Positions 9,822 through 19,420 of a DNA stretch of 64,000 bases are shown here, one piece after another. Each line of letters opens with the position of its first letter. The first letter of the stretch is position 1. The DNA is taken from positions 355,474 to 419,473 of the forward strand of contig JAGTXO010000033.1 in assembly GCA_019448385.1 (NCBI GenBank), in the 5' to 3' direction. Source of the DNA: Diacronema lutheri. Lineage: Eukaryota; Haptophyta; Pavlovophyceae; Pavlovales; Pavlovaceae. The notes beneath the pieces are model-generated. The model did no database searches, was not told where the DNA came from, and saw nothing but the letters and a program-made list of their open reading frames with translations. A program made the translations under genes and the position numbers.

Positions 9822-11540
9822 CTAGGGCGGAGCGCCGTCCGCGCCGCTCGAATCGAGCACGATGTCGAGCCAGCTGGCGAGCGCACCGGGCGTGAGCGTG
9901 AGCGCTATCGCCGATTCGCCGTGTGCGTGATCCCGATCGCGGCTATCCATCGTCCGCGAGCTCGCGTGCGCTCGCCGGGCTGGCGGGCGCGCAAAGCGCG
10001 CGCGAGCCGCGCACGTGCCGCGCGCGCATGGCTCGGCTTTGCGTCGCTCGAGCGCCTTGAGGCGCATGACGAGCCAGTGGTGGCGCGTCGCGTGCGACAC
10101 GGCGAGCCGCGCGTGCAGCTCGGTCGATGCCTCCCTATCGTCGCGCAGTAGGACATTGAGCCGCACGGGCGCACGCGCCTGCGCGTGGTGCACGGATCGG
10201 CGGGAACGAATTGAGGCACGCCTGCATTGGGCCCACCTGGCCCGGCTGGGCTCACGCATCCCCGCCGAGCTGGGCGCACGCGCGCCGCCGCTCGCCGCCG
10301 ACGGCCGCCGCCCGCCGCTCAGCTGCCTGGCAGCGGCGCGTGTTTGACTGGTCGTAGCGCGTGGGGCAGTACGAGATCGACTTGAGCTCGCACAGCGTCT
10401 ACACGAGCTGGGGCGCCGAGCCCCGCGCCGTTGAATACAACGACGAGATCGACGGTGGGCACGCGCCGACGCCGCAGGGCCGCGCGCCCGGCCGGCGGCA
10501 CGCCGGCGAGCACGGAGCCAAAGACGTCCGCGTCCTCGCGCCGCGCGAACGTCCCAGCGTAACCGTGAGCGAGCGAGGCGAGCAGGTTGAGCGCGGGGTC
10601 GTGGCGAAGCTCTGCGACGTGGTCGTGGGCGACGTCAGGAGCCCCTGCGAACGCGTCGCCGTACGCATCGACCGGGATCAGGCGCTGGCTGCCGCTGCGC
10701 GCAAGGCGCGCGCCCGCCGCCGCGAGCTGTGCGCACACGGGGCTCGGCAGACCCAAGTAGCGCGCGCAACCGCCTTGGCCCACTCCGCCGTGTGAGCCAG
10801 CGGCAGCACTTCGAGGAAGAGGCCGCTCTGTTTGCCGAGGCCAGACCAGAGGCCGCGTGGACGCGAGGCCGGAGGCATGGCGGCGTGCTCGGCGTTGAGC
10901 ATGTCGAAACGGCAGCGCTCGCGCCAAGAGGCTAGGCCGGCGGCCGGCGGCGGGAGCGGCGGGCGCGACGGAGTCCGGCGGAAGGCGGAGGACGCGCACC
11001 TCCGTGTCGACCTGTCCGCCACCGAGCTCCACCTGCATGCCGTGCTAGGCGGAGGCGAGTTCGCGCCCAAGGCGCGAGTCCGAGGCGAGGAATGAGCGCC
11101 ACCCGTGCGCCCCCATGTCGGCGAAGGCGCCGCGCCCGAGGCGCGCCGCGATGACAGGCCAGTCGAGGACGCCCGCCTCCAGCACCGAGCCCTCCCCGGC
11201 GCGCGTGTCGAGCGGGCCCGTATACAGGACTGCCCGTATCGGATGGAGGCACGTTGAAGTCTAACATGCCTGCCGCGGCGGATGTAAGACTTCAGGTCGC
11301 AGTCGATCGTCTCAACCTTGCGCCCGCCGTCGCAGTGCAAGCAGCGCAAAAGCGGATGCACCTTGCGCGCCGAGCCGTCCATTGCGAGCAAGTAGTCTTG
11401 CTCGACCACCGCGCAGCAGCGCTGCAGCTTGTCCGCCGCGATCTGCCTCGCACGCCAGTTGAGTCTGCGTACAGCGTCGGCACGAGCTCGACGCGCTGCC
11501 CTGGGGCTGGAGACCCCGCCGGGGGGCCGGGGGGCCGTCG
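9822..11540 (-). pseudogene. Decayed or unrecognised multi-frame coding region
   Basis: Between the divergent gene and the dehydrogenase lie short protein-like stretches on the minus strand that change frame repeatedly. They include RLNVLLRDDREASTEL and SHATRHHWLVMRLKALERR near 10,050-10,180, VDLVVVFNGAGLGAP near 10,420-10,460, LFLEVLPLAHTAEWAKAV near 10,770-10,830, and QDYLLAMDGSARKVHPLL near 11,350-11,400. No set of splice sites I tried joins them cleanly. One 24-base stretch (encoding VETIDCDL, about 11290-11313) is identical to part of the neighbouring dehydrogenase gene in opposite orientation. I regard this as a decaying gene or several gene fragments. Positions 9532-9821 hold nothing I can name beyond fragments similar to the 540-bp repeat. 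Confidence 0.3.
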
Positions 11541-11770
11541 AGCAAAATCGTTTGGATTATAGCATCTCAGAGGGCTCGGTGTCCACCTCAGCTCTGTTTA
11601 AAAAGCTGAGGGGTCTTCAGGATTATGCTTGCAAAAGAGCATCGTTTGATCAAGTTATGACCCAAGATATTCATTCAATATAAACTAACGACGCTTTCAA
11701 TCTTAGGCACTGCTACAGGCGATTTCAGCGCGCGTTCCGACAGAGGACACCGGCGTCATCCTCCTCGACC

Positions 11771-12916
11771 ATGGGCTCGTCCGCCTCCGCGCCGCGCGTG
11801 CCCATCGTCGAGAGCAAGCACTTTGCCAGCGTGGTTGCTGGCATCCCAGACTCGGCTTTTGCCGGCATAACCATTGCCATCACCGGCTCGTCGTCGGGCA
11901 TCGGCAAGGAGGTCGCGCTCGTCGCCGCCGAGCGCGGCGCGGCGCGCATCTTCATGCTCAACCGCGCGAGCACGCGCGCGTCGGCGGCGCACGAGGCGGT
12001 GCGCGCCAAGGCGCAGCCATCGACGACCGTTGAGACGATCGACTGCGACCTGCAGTCGTTTGCCTCCGTCCGCACGGCCGCCGCCAACCTTGTCGCGCGC
12101 GCGGGCCCCGCCGGGCTGCACGTCCTCCTCCTCAACGCCGGCGTGATGGCGTGCAACGAGGAGGCCACCACCGACGGCTACGACGTGCAGATGCAAACAA
12201 ACCACCTCGCGCACTTCCTGCTCGCGCGCGAGTGCATGCCCGCGCTCGAGAAGGCGGCAAACGGCCCGCGCGGGGAGGCGCGCGTCGTGTCGCAATCGTC
12301 CGGCGCCCGCTTCGGCTCGCGGCTCGAGAAAAAATACTTCGGCAAGCTGGGCGCGCCGGGCTCGCTCGGTGGCAACGGCAAGAGCATCATAACGTGGGGC
12401 GGCAACTGGGAGCGCTACCACCAGACCAAGCTGGCCAACGTGGTCTTCACGCTCGCGCTGCACGACCGGCTCCAGGCTGCGCACTCCAAGGCGCGCGCGT
12501 GCGCACCCGCCCCCCGCGCGTCGCGCGCACGGCGCCGTCGCCGCCTCACCGCACGCTCCGCGCGCGCGCAGGTGAAGGCGGTCGTGTGCGAGCCCGGCGT
12601 CGCGGCGACCAACCTGCAGAACACGACGTTGGACAAGGGCGGTATGAATGCGTGGGAGGCGCGCTTCCTCGCGCCCTTGTACCAGAGCGCGGAAGACGGC
12701 GCTCTGCCCGCGCTCGTCGCGTGCTTTGCGCCGGACGTGCGCTCCGCTGACTTTGCCGTGCCCAAGGGCGGCTTGCGCGGCCCGCCCGTCATGGCCGCCA
12801 AGGCCGGCGTCTTCGCCAGCCCGTGGATGGAGCGCGCGTGCACGCACGTGCCGTCGCGCGACCTGCTGTGGGAGGCGTCCGAGGCCGCCGTCGGCGCGTT
12901 CCGCATCTCCAAGTAG
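11771..12916 (+). CDS. Short-chain dehydrogenase/reductase, GC-AG intron (354 aa)
   Basis: A classical Rossmann-fold SDR. It has the cofactor motif TGSSSGIG near residue 40, NAG in LLLNAGVM, the catalytic serine in VVSQSSGARFG, and YxxxK in YHQTKLANVV. Overall layout is like retinol-dehydrogenase/protochlorophyllide-reductase-type SDRs that use NADP(H); the substrate is unknown. The frame is open throughout, but 27 residues (ARACAPAPRASRARRR...) interrupt the conserved stretch between AAHSK and VKAVVCEPGVAATNLQ. Removing 12491-12571 (81 bp, CAAG/GCGCGC donor, GCGCAG acceptor) restores the expected family sequence and keeps the frame, so I call a GC-AG intron. Exons are 11771-12490 and 12572-12916. 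The 3' end of the gene and its downstream flank are duplicated at 19717-19973. Confidence 0.85.
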   Translation: MGSSASAPRVPIVESKHFASVVAGIPDSAFAGITIAITGSSSGIGKEVALVAAERGAARIFMLNRASTRASAAHEAVRAKAQPSTTVETIDCDLQSFASVRTAAANLVARAGPAGLHVLLLNAGVMACNEEATTDGYDVQMQTNHLAHFLLARECMPALEKAANGPRGEARVVSQSSGARFGSRLEKKYFGKLGAPGSLGGNGKSIITWGGNWERYHQTKLANVVFTLALHDRLQAAHSKARACAPAPRASRARRRRRLTARSARAQVKAVVCEPGVAATNLQNTTLDKGGMNAWEARFLAPLYQSAEDGALPALVACFAPDVRSADFAVPKGGLRGPPVMAAKAGVFASPWMERACTHVPSRDLLWEASEAAVGAFRISK

Positions 12917-13261
12917 CGCGCGCAGGGCCCATCGCACGTCGAACGTGCTCGCCTCGCGCTGTGCGCCGGCGTGCATGCAGCCAGCCGGCCGGATGGCCAG
13001 GCCGCGGCGCCCAGGGCCCTGGGCCGCGGCACCGTCCCCAGCCCCGCCCTCGCGCCAAGCGCGCGTGCCGAGCCGCTTCAGCACGGTTGAGCCCAGGTGC
13101 GCTCGAACTTTTAGCGCACCTGGGCGCGGCCCGCGACGACTGCCACGCAGCACGCGCGCGCGTGCCGGCGTGCGCTCCGCACCCAAGGAAGGCCGCATCT
13201 GCTCATGCTCGAGCTCGAAAAAAATCGTCATCCCCTCTAACCACGAGGTTACTTACTTTGG
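12917..13261. other. Intergenic region, 3' flank of the dehydrogenase
   Basis: No gene seen. The first 160 bases are the original of the segment duplicated at 19810-19973. A block at about 13115-13160 (GCGCACCTGGGCGCGGCCC, then CTGCCACGCAGCACG) resembles 17340-17385 inside the 3' part of the armadillo-like gene, so it is part of a dispersed repeat. Confidence 0.5.
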
Positions 13262-15420
13262 GCCTCCGTCGGCCCCGCACTGTGTTTGCGCTGGGAAACC
13301 CAGGTTAGTCCTGCCGCACAAGAAGGCCCGAACACAGGCGGATTGCAAAATGGCCGCTCGGCTCTGAAGAAAAGCGCGCGCGCAAGAAGGGCCACGCGAT
13401 TCGCGCTAGTCCCACGTTTTCCGGAAACGCGCGCGCGAGAAGGCCCGCGGCACATGCATTCGTGCTCATGCCCGTTCGGCCCGTTCCGACCGTTCCTCGC
13501 GCGTCAAAAGCATGATCGCCACCCGCCTCCGCCGGGCCGGCCGGCGACAACGTGTCCCTTTGCGCAACCTGTGCGTGCCAAACCCGTCGATGCCGGCCAG
13601 CGGGTGGGACGCAGTGCGCGCAGTGACGAGGACGTTGAGACTCACAGCGTAGCGCACGGCCGCCACGCAGGGCGCGCGCGCGTGACGGCGTGCGCCCCGC
13701 ACCCAAGGCCTGTTCTGCCCATTGCGGCCATGCCCGAGCTCGAATCCGTCGAGAGCGAGCCGCGCGCGAGTCGTCCTTCCCTCTAACTCGCGAGTTATTC
13801 TGGGCCCCCGTCGGCCCCGCACTGTGTTTGTTTGCGCTGGGAAACCGAGGAAAATCCTGCCGCGCAAGAAGGCCCGCACACAGGCGGATCGCAAAATGGC
13901 CGCTCGGCTCCGGAGGAAAGCGCGCGCGAAAGAAGGGCCGAGCCATCGCGCTAGGCTCAACGTTTCCCATGCCCGTCCGGCCGGCCCGTTCCGGCCATTC
14001 TATCGCGCGCGAAAAACACGTTCGGACCCGCCTCGGCCGGGCCGACCGGCGACACCGTGCGCTCCTCGAGCCGATGGCCGCCGCGCGCCGTTCGGCGCTG
14101 CGTTGTGCCGCCACTCTCACTACCCAACTCCTTTTGCCCTCGCTCGTCGCGTGCGCCAACGCGGGCGTACTGCCGGCGCCCGCGCCCGCCACGCCCGTCG
14201 AGCCGGTCACGCGCGCGAGTGACAAGGGTACGCTCGGCAGGTGGCGTGCCTATCTCGCCGCCGTGTACCACGAGCCGATGCTCAGCAACGAGCTCGCGCG
14301 CGACATGCTCGGTTCGCTCGAATGGGTGTACCGCTGCTCGCCCGGCCCGCTGCCCTTCGACCCGTTCGACGCGTTTGCGGTCACTCCCAGAGCGCGCGCG
14401 GCGCTCGCAAGGTCGCGCCCGCCCGTGCACTGCGCGCACCTGCCGCCCGACGCGCCGACGCGCGACACGCCGCGAATTGTCTCGCTTTTGGAGGACGTGC
14501 CAATGGGCGCTGGCTTCATGGGCGCCAACTGGACCGACGGCATGCAGGCGCACGAGCCGTACGGCTTCTTTGTGCGTGCGCGAGGCGCGCCCGCGCCCGC
14601 GCCCGGGAACACGTGGATCGAGGTGCTGCGCGTGCGCAACCCGTACGAAGGGGAAGAGGGGCACGCGCATGGCTACGCTGTGCACGGCCGCATGCGCTTT
14701 GGCGGCACGTGGTACTACGCCGTCCGCGGCTCGGGCGTGTGGCTCAACGTCGGCCGGACGCTCGTCGTCAACAAGACATGGCCGAGCCACGCGCGCCAGC
14801 AGATTGCGATCAACGAAGCGCGGCGCGCGGGCTACGACACGCTGCAGTATCCGTGGCTCTGGCAGTTTGGGATGCACGAGGTCGTCGACTTGCGCACCTA
14901 CTACGGTCGCGCGGCGATGAGCGCCGCGCGCGAGCGCGCGCAGCCCAGCGCACGCGTCTGCCCACCTGCCGGAGTGCTGCGCGCCGGGCTACGCGCGCAG
15001 CTCGAGTGCGGCTGCTCGGAGGCGCAGCGGCTGCTCAACTGCGGGGGCGCGCTCGCCGCGCATGCGGGTGCATCCGCGACGCTCGACGCTCGCGCGCCAC
15101 TCGTCTCGGCGCAGATTTTCAACGAGCGCGTCTGAGCCCTGCCGTCGTGTAGGCAATGTTCAGCTTTCCTCTCCCAGCTTGTCCTGCCTCCACACAAGAG
15201 CGTGGGTGCCGCGTGGCGAGCGTCGAGGGCGCACACTTCGCCCTGCGACTGAGCCAGCCGGTCGTGTTGCCGTCTGTGCGGCGCGTTCGACGCATCTCGT
15301 GGGTTGGCACTGCACTCCGTACGCGCCGTCGCCCTCGTGCGCCACGGACGGGACGTGTCTTCCGTCCGGCCCCTCGCCCCCACTCGCGCAACCGTGGCGT
15401 GCCATGCGGACGATCTGGGC
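13262..15420. repeat. Right arm of the ~2.15-kb inverted duplication
   Basis: This is the reverse complement of 1-2150. It contains one 540-bp repeat unit (13262-13800) and copy B of the secreted-protein gene. The breakpoint at the inner side is near 13262, where similarity to the left arm stops at a CCGTCGGCCCCGC motif, which is also the edge of the 540-bp unit. The duplication may therefore have used the repeat as its boundary. Confidence 0.9.
14074..15135 (+). CDS. Secreted hypothetical protein, duplicated copy B (353 aa)
   Basis: Same protein as the minus-strand copy at 286-1350. It has an N-terminal signal peptide (LLLPSLVACANAG), then the GGTWYYAVRGSGVWLNVG and WLWQFGMHEVVDLRTYYG blocks and the terminal cysteine cluster. 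ATG 14074 corresponds exactly to the start chosen for copy A. Upstream open frame back to 13690 is the 540-bp repeat read in one frame and is not believed to be coding. Differences from copy A include PAPATP versus PAPAPTP in a linker and a few conservative changes, so both copies look maintained. Confidence 0.6.
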   Translation: MAAARRSALRCAATLTTQLLLPSLVACANAGVLPAPAPATPVEPVTRASDKGTLGRWRAYLAAVYHEPMLSNELARDMLGSLEWVYRCSPGPLPFDPFDAFAVTPRARAALARSRPPVHCAHLPPDAPTRDTPRIVSLLEDVPMGAGFMGANWTDGMQAHEPYGFFVRARGAPAPAPGNTWIEVLRVRNPYEGEEGHAHGYAVHGRMRFGGTWYYAVRGSGVWLNVGRTLVVNKTWPSHARQQIAINEARRAGYDTLQYPWLWQFGMHEVVDLRTYYGRAAMSAARERAQPSARVCPPAGVLRAGLRAQLECGCSEAQRLLNCGGALAAHAGASATLDARAPLVSAQIFNERV

Positions 15421-15424
15421 GACT

Positions 15425-15640
15425 ATGCGCAAACCCCCTCGAAACCGGCCAGCGGGTGGGACGCAATGAACGCAATTGGCACTACTCAGCGCGGCGCCAC
15501 GCAGCGCGCGCGCGCGTGAGCCGGCGTGCGCCCGGCGCCGAAAGCCTGTTCGTTCTGCTCATTGCGGCCGTGCCCAATCTCGAATCCGTCGAAAGCGAGC
15601 CGCGCGCGTATCGTGTTCAACTCGCGAGTACCCCGTCACC
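15425..15640. repeat. Degenerate copy of the 540-bp repeat
   Basis: Landmarks of the 540-bp unit recur in order with many changes: GGCCAGCGGGTGGGACGCA, a CGCGCGCGTGA block, CTCATTGCGGCCGTGCCC, TCGAATCCGTCGAAAGCGAG and AACTCGCGAGT. This older copy directly abuts the right inverted-repeat arm. From 15641 to 15940 there are further short direct repeats built on AAGAAGGCCCGCACACAGG. Confidence 0.65.
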
Positions 15641-15937
15641 GAAGGCCCGCCCGCCCGCACACAGGCGGGTTGCAAAATGCCTCGGCCAGGCTTTCGGAAT
15701 TTACCGCCGCGCAAGAAGGCCCGCACACAGGCGGGTCGCGCGCAGAATGCCTCCGGGGCCAGGCTTTGGGAAACTTACTGCCGCGCAGGAAGGCCCGCAC
15801 ACGCTGCGCGCTCATACCACTTCATCTGGAAAGCGCGCGCGGAAGGAAGGCCAGCGCTGGCTAACTGCTTTTCTTACGACCCGAGAGGCACGCCGAGCAT
15901 GCCCACGCGCGCAAGAAGGACCGACGCGCGACGAGTC

Positions 15938-16204
15938 ATTCCGATGCAGCTGTCGTGGACGCGTCCCATCGCGCTCAAGAAGGCCGCGGGAGAGAGGAGG
16001 GAACAGCTATTCCGATGCGGCTGTCGTGGACGCGTCCCATCGCGCTCAAGAAGGCCGCGGGAGAGAGGAGGGAACAGCTATTCCGATGCAGCTGTCGTGG
16101 ACGCGTCCCATCGCGCTCAAGAAGGACCGACGCGCGACTAGCTATTCCGATGCAGCTGTCGTGGACGTGTCCCTTCGCGCTTAAGAAGGCGCGGGAGAGG
16201 AGGG
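15938..16204. repeat. 71-bp tandem repeat, about 3.7 copies
   Basis: Units beginning ATTCCGATGCAGCTGTCG start at 15938, 16009, 16080 and 16144 (periods 71, 71, 64). Copies 2 and 3 are almost identical. The fourth has an internal replacement (GACCGACGCGCGACTAG) that also occurs just before the first copy. The array ends about 40 bp upstream of the ATG of the armadillo-like gene, so it would lie in that gene's 5' UTR or promoter. Confidence 0.85.
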
Positions 16205-16242
16205 AACAGTGGCTGGCACGTTTCACGCGCACGGGACGGGGG

Positions 16243-17640
16243 ATGGCCGCTCGCGCGGTCCGTCGTTGCGCGGAGCTGCTGCGCGACTCGCCGTGGTCGG
16301 AAGGGGCGGGCCAGGCGGTGCGCGCGCTCGCCGAGCTCGTGTCGGAGATAGACGAGGGTGGCGCCGCCGTCGCGCTCGTCAACGCGCTCGGCGAGGCCGA
16401 GCTCGTGCCGGCGCTCGTCGTGTGCGCGCGCGCAGCGTTCGGCGCGGGCGACGCGTCGCTACCGTTCGCGCTCGTAGCACTGTCGGTCCTGACGAATGTG
16501 GCGGACGTGGGCGGCACGCGCGTCGTTCACACTGGCGGTGGCTTTGCCCTCCTCGAGCTCCTCCGCAGCCCGCATGCGCAGGCGCGCCACTACGCGGCGC
16601 TCGGTGTCCAAAACATGGCGCACGACGAGGCGTGCGCGCGGGAAGCGGTCGGTGCGGGCGCGCTCGGCGCACTCGCGGCGCTGACGGACACACACGCGGC
16701 GGATCCGACGGACGAGACGCTCGCCGCGATCGCCGCGGCCGCCGCCGGCGCGCTCGCCAACTTGAACGGCCGCGTGCCGCGCCTCGCGCTCGTGCCCGCC
16801 CTCGCGCGCGCGCACGACGAGGCGGGTGCGTGCGCGGCTTCGCGCCTGGAGGGCGCGCGTCGCGTGTGCTGGCGCGCCACCACTCAGCTGCAGGCGCGCG
16901 CGCGCGGCCTCCTCGCGCGCGAGCGCGCGCGCTCGGACGGCGAGCGCGCGGCGCGCGCCGTCGCGCGCTGCGCCGCGCGCCTCCGCGCCGGCCGGCCAGC
17001 AGCGGCGAGCGCGCGCGCGCTCGAGGAGCTGGCCGGCGCGCTCGCGCGCGCGCACGCGGACGAGGCGCAGCTCGCCGCCGTGCGCGCCGCGCGCGAGGCA
17101 CGCCTGCCCGCGCGCCTCGTCGAGATGGCGCTCGAGAGCGCACGGTCGGGCGAGCGGGGCGGTGCGACCGCCGCCGTCGGCGCGCTCATGCAGATCGCGC
17201 GGCTGCGGCCGGGCGGCGGTCGGCTGCTCGTCGACGCGGAGGCGGTCCCGTTGTGCAGCTGGCTCGCCCACGCGCCCGACCACGCGCTCTGCGCGCTCGG
17301 CCTCACGTGCGCGCTCAGTTCGCTTGACACGTCTAACTTTGTGCGCACCTGCGCGCGGCCCTTGGCGGCTGCCACGCAGCGCGCCTTCGCAGTGCGCTGC
17401 ATTGCGGCGCGACGGAAAATCAGCGGGCGTCAACATCAGCGTCATCGCGGACGCGACGAAAATTACCGTCATCGCGGGCGTTGCGCGCGCGGCCCGTATC
17501 GACTCAAAAGTAACAGCCTTGCTCCGGCTTGTTCTGCTGCCTTTCTGCAGCCTCGCCGCTCAGAGCCCCGAGGTGGAGCATCCCGCGTCCGATGCCATCC
17601 AGCTCGACTCGCGGGAAAGAGCCGCCGAGCATATCCTTGA
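16243..17640 (+). CDS. Armadillo/HEAT-like repeat protein with repeat-derived tail (465 aa)
   Basis: Alpha-helical repeats typical of ARM/HEAT proteins fill residues about 20-230 and 320-360: ALVALSVLTNVADVGGTRVV, FALLELLRSPHAQARHYAAL, AAAAGALANLNGRVPRLALV and TAAVGALMQIARLRPGGGRL. Such proteins act as protein-binding scaffolds; no specific partner can be named. The start ATG 16243 follows the 71-bp tandem array. After CALSSLDTSNF (about 17335) the sequence changes to a block also seen at about 13115-13160, so the last 100 residues probably derive from dispersed repeat DNA. The other frame across 17400-17665 also looks protein-like (ISVIADATKITVIAGVARAA ... AAEHILDRLQQSDA), so the true C-terminus may be spliced or frame-shifted there. 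Confidence 0.5.
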   Translation: MAARAVRRCAELLRDSPWSEGAGQAVRALAELVSEIDEGGAAVALVNALGEAELVPALVVCARAAFGAGDASLPFALVALSVLTNVADVGGTRVVHTGGGFALLELLRSPHAQARHYAALGVQNMAHDEACAREAVGAGALGALAALTDTHAADPTDETLAAIAAAAAGALANLNGRVPRLALVPALARAHDEAGACAASRLEGARRVCWRATTQLQARARGLLARERARSDGERAARAVARCAARLRAGRPAAASARALEELAGALARAHADEAQLAAVRAAREARLPARLVEMALESARSGERGGATAAVGALMQIARLRPGGGRLLVDAEAVPLCSWLAHAPDHALCALGLTCALSSLDTSNFVRTCARPLAAATQRAFAVRCIAARRKISGRQHQRHRGRDENYRHRGRCARGPYRLKSNSLAPACSAAFLQPRRSEPRGGASRVRCHPARLAGKSRRAYP

Positions 17641-18470
17641 CCGCCTGCAGCAGTCGGACGCTTAGCCGTCGCTCGTCTTAGTGCGTGAGCATGCAGGGCG
17701 GATCAGCAGCACCTGGCCATGCAGCAGCACCTGGCCATGCAGCTGATCCGCCTGCCGACCAGGCTCCGAGCGCTGCCCACCAGCTGCGCCGGATGGCGCG
17801 CGCGCGTGCGCTCCCGCCGAAGGCAGCTCTTGTTGTGGCGGTGAGGGCGACGTGAGGTCCACGGTCACTGCGCAGCCGTTGCCGAGCGACCACGAAGTCG
17901 CCTGCTGCGTGCTCATGCCACAATTGGCGTGAGGCTGTGAGGCGAACGGCGAGGCGGCGGGCGCCGGCTGCTGCGAGCGGTGCTCCGGACTAAGCGGCGG
18001 CGGCGTCGGGCGTGCACGCTCGATGCGCTCGGGTGTGAGACTCCGACCGGGCTGCGAAGCAGGCGACTCGCCGAGCCGCTCGGCAGCGCGCGCGCCGCGT
18101 GCAGCTGCGCAGCGCCGTCGCCACCGGCCTCGCACGCGTTGAGCCGCTGCGCGCTTTCGCCGCTCGAGCGCATCGCGCCTGCTTTGGTGTGCGCGTTCGC
18201 GCTGCTGGTGGTGAGCGGCACTGACACACCGGCCACGTTTGTGACGCCGCTCAGCGGGTGCGGCTACGCGCTCGGCTGTCCTGCCTGCCGCGCAGGCGGT
18301 GGCAGGGGCGGCGACTGCGGCTGTGGATGGTGCAGCCACGGCTGCGCGTGCGGCGGCCGTTTCAACGACGCCTGCGCCTGCTGCTGCTGCTGCGGCGGCG
18401 GCGGGCGCACAGCCGCGGCGCCGGCCGTGGCAGTCGGCTGCCAAAAGAGGCATCGGCGAGGCAGGCTCCG
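17641..18470. other. Intergenic region with low-complexity sequence
   Basis: No gene supported. There is an exact 18-base direct duplication at about 17703-17742 (CAGCACCTGGCCATG units). Open frames on both strands here are rich in Ala, Arg or Cys and resemble nothing known; the Cys-rich plus-strand frame at 18290-18420 is a product of GCTGCTGCGG-type triplet runs. Confidence 0.4.
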
Positions 18471-18473
18471 TCT

Positions 18474-18605
18474 GCGGCGACAAGCACGTCGTCGTGTACA
18501 TGTCCATCTGCTCGCTGATGGGCTCGATCGGCGTGATGGCCGTCAAGGCGCTCGGCATCTCGATCAAGCTCACCGCAGCGGGCGCGAACCATGTGCAAAA
18601 TGGGA
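18474..18605 (+). pseudogene. Orphan exon of a NIPA-type magnesium transporter
   Basis: The plus strand encodes KHVVVYMSICSLMGSIGVM followed by AVKALGISIKLTAAGANH. This closely follows the membrane segment of NIPA/DUF803 magnesium transporters (pattern VYISICSLxGSxxVMxxKxxGxAIKLT). It is directly followed by a possible GT donor (CAT/GTGCAAAAT), but I find neither the preceding nor the following NIPA exons nearby. It therefore looks like an isolated exon moved or left behind by rearrangement in this repeat-rich interval. Confidence 0.55.
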
Positions 18606-18639
18606 GGATCTCAGCGGCGCAGCGGAAGAGATGAACGCG

Positions 18640-18900
18640 CGCGCCGCCAGCAGACAAATCGTTGTTATTGAAAGCAAGGAGACGCGCGAGCTCCTCCACG
18701 AACGACTGGACGGACAGGCGGCTGAAGATCCATTCACACCAGTCGGCGGGATCGTCCGACGAGAAGGCGGTGCACGGGTGGACGTGGAAGCGCAGGTGCA
18801 CCTTTTCGCGGTGGTTGACGAGCCCGCAAACGTAGGCGCACGCGTCGGTGGCCTTGATCCAGCCGGCACAGACGGTGCAGCGCGCCGTCATCCGTTGTTC
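18640..18900 (-). CDS. Possible exon of a Cys4 zinc-binding protein
   Basis: On the minus strand, RCTVCAGWIKATDACAYVCG has a CxxC...CxxxC spacing suitable for a zinc ribbon. It continues as HLRFHVHPCTAFSSDDPADW and SFVEELARLLAFNNND with good codon use. A plausible AG acceptor lies just before VEPEQRMTARC, and an upstream ATG at 19253 starts MDLHELFIVVEQE, but I could not find a donor that joins them in frame. The minus frame stays open to 17662, but below about 18,600 it is the antisense of the NIPA exon and of triplet repeats, so I end the call there. Function unknown. Confidence 0.35.
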
Positions 18901-19420
18901 TGGCTCGACCTGCGCGGCGTGCGTGCGCGCGGCAGGCCGCGCGCGCGCGCTTGGAAAGGCGGCGCGTGGTGCGTGGCAGGTGGCGCGAAAGTAAATCCGT
19001 CTGCCTTCGCTTGGAAAGGCGGCGCGTGGCAGGTCGCGGCGAGAGCGCACGGGCTACGCGTGGCTCGCAGCGCGCGTCCGCCGCCATCGCTGGTGCGGCG
19101 CGGCCGCGTGAGGGTGACGCGGCCTTTCGCGGATGCGCGCGGCGGCGCGCGCCCGGAACGCGATGATGCACCGGCGCTTGCGCTCGGCGTGGTCGCTGAG
19201 CGTCGGCGTGCGGTTTCCTGCTCAACGACGATGAAGAGCTCGTGGAGGTCCATCGCGCTGCGCGCCGAGCGCGCGCACGCCGCCCTCGGAGCCGCGCCTC
19301 CAGGCGGACGGACACGCGAGTTTTTGGCGTGTCCGATGATAGAGCTTTGGCGTGCCCGATAATAATAGGAGCGTGACCGGGCACGCACTTTATAAACAAA
19401 CCTCACTTGCTTGACACGGA

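Noticed and set aside
10319-11038. D-amino-acid-oxidase-like gene, suggested by VVVFNGAGLGAP and a RGLW motif
   Set aside because: The nucleotide-binding N-terminus and the rest of the family pattern are absent and the frame is broken. Two short motifs are not enough.
18640-18900. Sec23/Sec24-type zinc finger
   Set aside because: Cysteine spacing is only roughly similar and the flanking Sec23/24 core is absent. Kept only as an unnamed Cys4 exon.
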